Under the pieces are notes generated by a model, which saw nothing but the letters and a program-made list of their open reading frames with translations, made no database searches and was not told where the DNA came from. Shown piece after piece: positions 4,963 to 8,600 of a DNA stretch of 8,600 nucleotides (its first letter is position 1; each line of letters begins with the position of its first letter). A program made the position numbers and the translations under genes. This DNA is from CAZKEW01 sp964580435 (GTDB lineage Bacteria > Acidobacteriota > Aminicenantia > Aminicenantales > UBA8522), in NCBI GenBank assembly GCA_964580435.1, contig CAZOKP010000104.1, positions 1 to 8,600 of the forward strand, in the 5' to 3' direction.

Positions 4963-7689
4963 TCAAGACGCAATTTGCCTTGCCGCCTTTCTTTCTCGCC
5001 ACCTCATAACGGCTTTACTTATCTCCAGGACCGGGAAGACAGTCCCGGCGAGGATCACAACTATCACCCATTCAAGGACAGTTAGGGGATAGGTATTGAA
5101 TAGGTCATTAAGGAGTGGCACCTCAATAATGATCCACATCAGCACAATTTGCGAAAGTACGGAGAGATTTAGCCATTTGTTTTTGAATATACCAATATTA
5201 AATATAGACTTCTTGTCAGAACGAAAATTGTAAGCTTTGAAGAATTGGATCATGACTAGGGTAAGGAAGGTGAGGCATTGTGCCTCTACCATGCCTTTGC
5301 CTACATCTAGTGCCCATTTGAAGATCCCTAAGTTTACTAGACAAGACCATATTCCACCAATGATCATAAGTACTACTACTTGCTTACTGAAGATACCCTG
5401 ACCCCGAGGGTGTGGCTTTTGCTTCATAATATCCGGGTCAGCTGGGTCAACGGACAGAGCCAGGGCTGGCAAACCATCGGTAACCAGATTGACAAACAAA
5501 ATCTGGACGGCGATGAGAGGTATGGCTCCGTAGGGAAGTCCGATTAGCGGACCGAAAAGGATAGCACCTGCCATTAATAATATTTCCCCGATATTGGATG
5601 AAAGTAAATACATCAAGTATTTCTTGATATTGCCAAAGATGCCTCTTCCCTCCTCAACAGCAGCCACAATAGAGGCGAAGTTGTCATCAGTGAGTATCAT
5701 ATTGGCTGCTTCCTTACTAACGTCGGTCCCGGTAATCCCCATAGCGATACCAATATCAGCCTTCTTGAGGGCTGGAGCATCATTCACTCCATCCCCAGTC
5801 ATAGCCACAACATGTCCTTTCTTAGTCAAACCTTCTATCACACGAAGTTTGTGGATTGGGGAAACCCGGGCATAGACTTCTATTTTCTCTACCAGAGCTT
5901 CAAACTCTTCATCGCTGAGCTTATCAATCTCAGCGCCTGTCAGGGCGACCCCTTCTTTAAGTATGCCTAATTCTTTAGCGATGGCTATCGCAGTCAGCTT
6001 ATGGTCGCCGGTTATCATGACCGATTTTATGCCGGCCTGGTCGCAGAGCTTTACCGCCTCCCTAACCTCTTCCCGCGGTGGGTCAATCATACCGGCTAGA
6101 CCGACAAAAACCATCCCTGTTTCAGAATCCTCTTTGCGAGTTGGTATTTCCGAGAGTTGCCTGTAGGCCATGCCAAGCACACGCAGCGCCTCGCCGGCCA
6201 TCTTCGTGGCAGTACCCAGGGCTTGAGCTTTATCTTTTTCTGTCAGCGACTTTTCTTTATTATCCATCAGAATATAAGAGCAGGAATCCAGGATTATTTC
6301 TGGAGCACCTTTGGAATAGGCTACCTTGCCTTCAGGAGTATTATGGATAGTCGTCATTCTCTTTCTTTCCGAAGTGAAAGGAATCTCATCTATACGTGGA
6401 GATTTAGCATTAGCTTCTTCCTGTGCCAGCCCTGCTTTGGCACCGACAACGACCAATGCCCCCTCGGTTGGGTCACCTTTTATATCCCAGACGCCGTCAA
6501 CCGAAACTAACCTGGCATCATTGCATAAGGTGTTTATCTTCATTAAGCTCTGCATTGGCACATCGTAGGCTACATCTACAATCTTACCGTTAAGCTGAAA
6601 TTCACCCTTTGGCTCGTAACCCACGCCACTAACATTAACTAATTTGCCATTGATATAAATCTGGCGTACTGTCATTTGGTCCTGGGTGAGTGTGCCGGTC
6701 TTATCTGAACAAATATATGTGGTACAACCCAAGGTCTCCACCGCTGGAAGTTTCCTTATTAAAACATGGCGTTTTACCATGCGCCGAACACCGAGAGCTA
6801 AACTGATAACCACCACAGCCGGCAAAGCTTCAGGAACAGCAGCTACGGCTAAAGCTACTCCCCAGATAAACATCTCCAGAATCTCATGACCTCTCATAAC
6901 GCCAAGCCCAGCCAGGATAAAACATAGGGCTAAGGCACCGATGCCAATCCACTTTCCCACGCGGTCGAGGTTAATCTGTAGAGGGGTTCTTTCCTCCTTC
7001 ACTTCTTGCAGCATAGCTGCAATCTTGCCGAATTCCGTAGCCATGCCGGTGGCAGTAACGACCGCTTTACCTCTACCATAAACAGCCACTGTCCCCGTGA
7101 AGACCATATTCTTTCTGTCACCGACGTTTACTTCGCCTTCTAACGGTTCGATTATTTTCTCTATGGGGATAGATTCTCCGGTTAAGGGCGCCTCCTCTGT
7201 CTTTAAGTTGACAGCCTCAATGAGACGGGCATCCGCCGGTATCCGGTCGCCAGTCCTGATGACGATGATGTCACCCGGAACTAGCTCTCGGGCAGGTATT
7301 TTTATTTCCTTGCCGTCTCTCAGCACCGATGTCGCGGGTGCTGCCATCTTCTTTAGAGCTTCCATAGCTCGCTCAGCTCTATATTCCTGTATAAACCCCA
7401 AGCCACAGGCAAAAAGGACGATCACACCAATAAGAACGGCATCAGCCACTTCACCCAGAGTAGCTGACAGAGCTACAGCTATAAGTAGGATAATGATTAG
7501 GAAGTTCGCGAATTGTGCAAGAAAAATTGCCAAAGGAGAGATTTTCTTCTTCTCTGTTAGCTCGTTAGGACCAAATTGAGCTATCCGCCCCAAGGCTTCC
7601 TCTTGGCTTAGGCCCCCGGGGCTGGAATTGAAGGAAGCGATAGCTGCAGAGGCCTCCAGATTATGCCAATTCTTAGAACCTATTCCCAT
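4963..7689 (-). CDS. Calcium-transporting P-type ATPase (P2 family), complete
   Basis: This is a full-length 908-residue cation pump of the SERCA/PMCA-like group, an inner-membrane protein that probably exports Ca2+ at the cost of ATP. In order it has the N-terminal cation-ATPase domain (about 5-75), TM1-2 (about 58-100), the actuator domain with LTGES (169-173), TM3-4 (about 247-300) with PEALP (286-290), the phosphorylation site DKTGTLT (329-335, Asp329), nucleotide-binding KGAPE (460-464), TGDH (560-563), the hinge TGDGVNDAP (631-639), and TM5-10 (about 688-892). Calcium ligands known in SERCA are present: Glu287, Asn699 and Glu702 (SSNIGE), and Asn734, Thr737 and Asp738 (NLVTDG). Gln815 in TM8 stands where SERCA has Glu908, which fits a PMCA-like pump moving one Ca2+ per cycle. 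ATG 7689 is supported by GGAGGAG seven bases upstream. Long stretches are AT-richer than the glgC region, hinting at separate acquisition. Substrate is inferred; Mn2+ or Na+ relatives are not excluded. Confidence 0.95.
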   Translation of the reverse strand: MGIGSKNWHNLEASAAIASFNSSPGGLSQEEALGRIAQFGPNELTEKKKISPLAIFLAQFANFLIIILLIAVALSATLGEVADAVLIGVIVLFACGLGFIQEYRAERAMEALKKMAAPATSVLRDGKEIKIPARELVPGDIIVIRTGDRIPADARLIEAVNLKTEEAPLTGESIPIEKIIEPLEGEVNVGDRKNMVFTGTVAVYGRGKAVVTATGMATEFGKIAAMLQEVKEERTPLQINLDRVGKWIGIGALALCFILAGLGVMRGHEILEMFIWGVALAVAAVPEALPAVVVISLALGVRRMVKRHVLIRKLPAVETLGCTTYICSDKTGTLTQDQMTVRQIYINGKLVNVSGVGYEPKGEFQLNGKIVDVAYDVPMQSLMKINTLCNDARLVSVDGVWDIKGDPTEGALVVVGAKAGLAQEEANAKSPRIDEIPFTSERKRMTTIHNTPEGKVAYSKGAPEIILDSCSYILMDNKEKSLTEKDKAQALGTATKMAGEALRVLGMAYRQLSEIPTRKEDSETGMVFVGLAGMIDPPREEVREAVKLCDQAGIKSVMITGDHKLTAIAIAKELGILKEGVALTGAEIDKLSDEEFEALVEKIEVYARVSPIHKLRVIEGLTKKGHVVAMTGDGVNDAPALKKADIGIAMGITGTDVSKEAANMILTDDNFASIVAAVEEGRGIFGNIKKYLMYLLSSNIGEILLMAGAILFGPLIGLPYGAIPLIAVQILFVNLVTDGLPALALSVDPADPDIMKQKPHPRGQGIFSKQVVVLMIIGGIWSCLVNLGIFKWALDVGKGMVEAQCLTFLTLVMIQFFKAYNFRSDKKSIFNIGIFKNKWLNLSVLSQIVLMWIIIEVPLLNDLFNTYPLTVLEWVIVVILAGTVFPVLEISKAVMRWRERKAARQIAS

Positions 7690-7696
7690 GTCATTT

Positions 7697-7703
7697 CTCC
7701 TCC
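7697..7703 (-). promoter_or_regulatory. Strong ribosome binding site of the complete ATPase
   Basis: On the minus strand GGAGGAG precedes ATG 7689 with a seven-base spacer. This is the best Shine-Dalgarno in the window. It supports the chosen start and suggests that the complete ATPase is expressed. Confidence 0.8.
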
Positions 7704-7992
7704 ACTCTCACTAGAGTAGTATTCCCTGAATATCTTCATTCGCCCTTACCGTCGGCTGAGGCATCCTTTGCCCACATTTTACCTTGGCTGCCCTGCCGGT
7801 AGCTACTCCCCACCGAACTTTTTCGACTGCCTAGGCCGTCTCTTCGATTCCAAGATCCTCCCAGTTTTTCGTAATATCGTCTCTTCAATCTTTCTTATGA
7901 TTCGAGCGAAAAATTCAAGACTTAGTATTATACATTGCCCATTCCGAAATAAAAATATTTTCGCCATAATGGTGGCTCTGGATGGAGCGAGC
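7704..7992. other. Divergent AT-rich spacer between the ATPase and the broken nitroreductase
   Basis: This stretch of about 290 bases separates two divergent genes. I see no credible gene in it. The frame of the nitroreductase is open upstream to 7768, but residues encoded before 7993 do not look like the family. A 63-residue minus-strand frame (7803-7994) matches nothing I know. ACTCT (7704-7708) and AGAGT (7713-7717) form a small inverted repeat just above the ATPase ribosome binding site. AT-rich DNA at 7920-7970 could hold the nitroreductase promoter (CATAAT at 7965-7970), but no matching -35 box is well placed. Confidence 0.4.
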
Positions 7993-8547
7993 ATGCAGAT
8001 TCCGGTCGAATCGTGGTATCAGGCAATTTTCGTGCGGCGTTCGAGGCGGAGCTTTATCGACAAACTGCCGGAAGAGGAAAAACTGGAGAGGCTGGAAAAA
8101 ATCTGCCGGGAGTTTAGACCGTTTGCGGGGGTGCGGGTTGAATTTTTGCGGAATTCGTCCGAAAAGGTTTTTAAGGGGATCGTTAGAGGGTATGGGAAGA
8201 TAACCGGCGCGCCCTAATATGTCGCGTTCATCGGCTCTTCCGAATCCCTCAACGCAGAGGAAGGAATCGGTTATACGGGAGAGGGCGTGAATTTAGAGGC
8301 GACGGCATTAGGACCCGGAACCTGCTGGGTTAGCGGTTTTTTTCGACCGGAGGCGGTCAAAGAACATATCGCGCTGGCCGGCCTCGAACGAGTCTACGCC
8401 GTCACTCCTATTAGATATACGGAAAAGGGATTTTCGGTTAAAGAGAAATTTTATTCGGGAGCTGCCCGGTCACCGAAAAAGAAGCCGCTTGAGAAGATCG
8501 TCGAGGAGACAACGCCCGAACTCTGGCAGGAAAAGGCGATCGAGGCC
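7993..8547 (+). pseudogene. Nitroreductase-family gene broken by a stop codon and truncated
   Basis: Starting at ATG 7993 (GGAG at 7984-7987, five bases upstream), the protein reads as a nitroreductase-fold flavoprotein of the TM1586-like type, with WYQAIFVRRSRRSF (8-21), where the Arg/Ser-rich stretch normally helps bind FMN, then EFRPFAGVRVE (40-50) and YGKITGAP (67-74). Codon 75 is TAA (8215-8217). The same frame continues for about 110 codons with family-like sequence: YVAFIG, GYTGEGVNLEATALG, GTCWVSGFFRPE, AVTPIRY, then ELWQEKAIEA. Relatives normally have a small residue (Ala or Ser) after GAP, so a single change such as TCA to TAA would explain the stop. At about 8547, just where the family would continue with its second flavin-binding half, similarity ends and a P-type ATPase sequence begins in a different frame. 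The gene is therefore broken twice. Family membership is well supported; substrate is unknown. TAA also ends the racemase gene in this window, which argues against stop-codon reassignment. Confidence 0.8.
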
Positions 8548-8548
8548 C

Positions 8549-8600
8549 CCCGCGCTCGCTCTGGGCATTGCTCCCCCCGACCCCGATATCATGAAGAGGC
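8549..8600 (+). pseudogene. P-type ATPase fragment starting inside TM6, running off the window
   Basis: In the frame starting at 8549 the DNA encodes PALALGIAPPDPDIMKR. This matches PALALSVDPADPDIMKQ in the complete ATPase (residues 741-757), the end of TM6 and the following cytoplasmic loop of P2-type pumps. Nothing upstream in this frame resembles the preceding NLVTDGL motif; instead the broken nitroreductase abuts it directly. It is therefore a 5'-truncated ATPase, with a start point near 8548. It has the same orientation as the N-terminal remnant at 4317-4940 and could be the far end of that gene. Whether its C-terminal part stays open beyond 8600 cannot be seen. Confidence 0.78.

Noticed and set aside
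4932..4963. ATCCC/GGGAT inverted repeat between the two convergent ATPase genes as a terminator
   Set aside because: The stem has only five base pairs, the loop is 22 bases and there is no T-tract.
7803..7994. 63-residue minus-strand frame in the spacer beside the nitroreductase
   Set aside because: It has no recognisable motif and overlaps the probable promoter and start of the nitroreductase. The basic composition alone is not evidence.
8215..8217. TAA as a reassigned or recoded codon
   Set aside because: TAA ends the racemase gene in this window, there is no recoding element in view, and the gene is separately truncated, so decay explains it better.
4941..8548. Insertion sequence or genomic island with transposition genes
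   Set aside because: No transposase, integrase, terminal inverted repeats or target-site duplication could be found at the edges.

Overview
The window reads as a bacterial chromosome of moderate GC with no plasmid, phage or IS hallmark. Its left half is orderly. Its right half is a patchwork of one intact and several broken genes. The organism cannot be named from sequence alone. The glgC is of the cyanobacterial/plant-like type, the metal-site NIF3 protein is of a long subtype, and a twin-arginine signal sits on an amino-acid racemase. This would fit an uncultured, probably Gram-negative-type lineage (for example the Acidobacteriota/Aminicenantes sphere), but that placement is a guess.

Layout: (1) 1-138 is an AT-rich leader with a palindrome and a small hairpin. 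(2) 139-1101 (+) encodes a NIF3-family dinuclear-metal protein. It is followed after 13 bases by glgC (ADP-glucose pyrophosphorylase), which most likely starts at GTG 1115 rather than further upstream. The two form a probable operon, and glgC points to glycogen synthesis. (3) 2413-3642 (-) encodes an alanine racemase-like PLP enzyme that converges on glgC and carries an N-terminal Tat-type signal. (4) A 159-base divergent spacer holds a near-perfect inverted repeat and a TATAAT box. It is followed by 3802-4137 (+), a small membrane-anchored protein of unknown function.

(5) From about 4317 rightward the DNA looks rearranged. The first part of a calcium-type P-type ATPase on the + strand (4317-4940) has lost about 330 codons of its catalytic middle. 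Facing it is a complete 908-residue paralogue on the - strand (4963-7689), with all catalytic motifs and a strong ribosome binding site. Beyond that is a nitroreductase-family gene (7993-8547, +) broken by an in-frame TAA at codon 75 and then cut off. Its coding similarity switches abruptly, at about 8548 and in another frame, to the TM6 region of yet another + strand P-type ATPase, which runs off the window end.

The two + strand ATPase pieces may be the ends of one decayed gene separated by about 3.6 kb, or two independent remnants. This rearranged segment is the most unusual part of the window. I found no CRISPR array, tRNA, rRNA, integrase or transposase, and I see no convincing undescribed multi-gene system.
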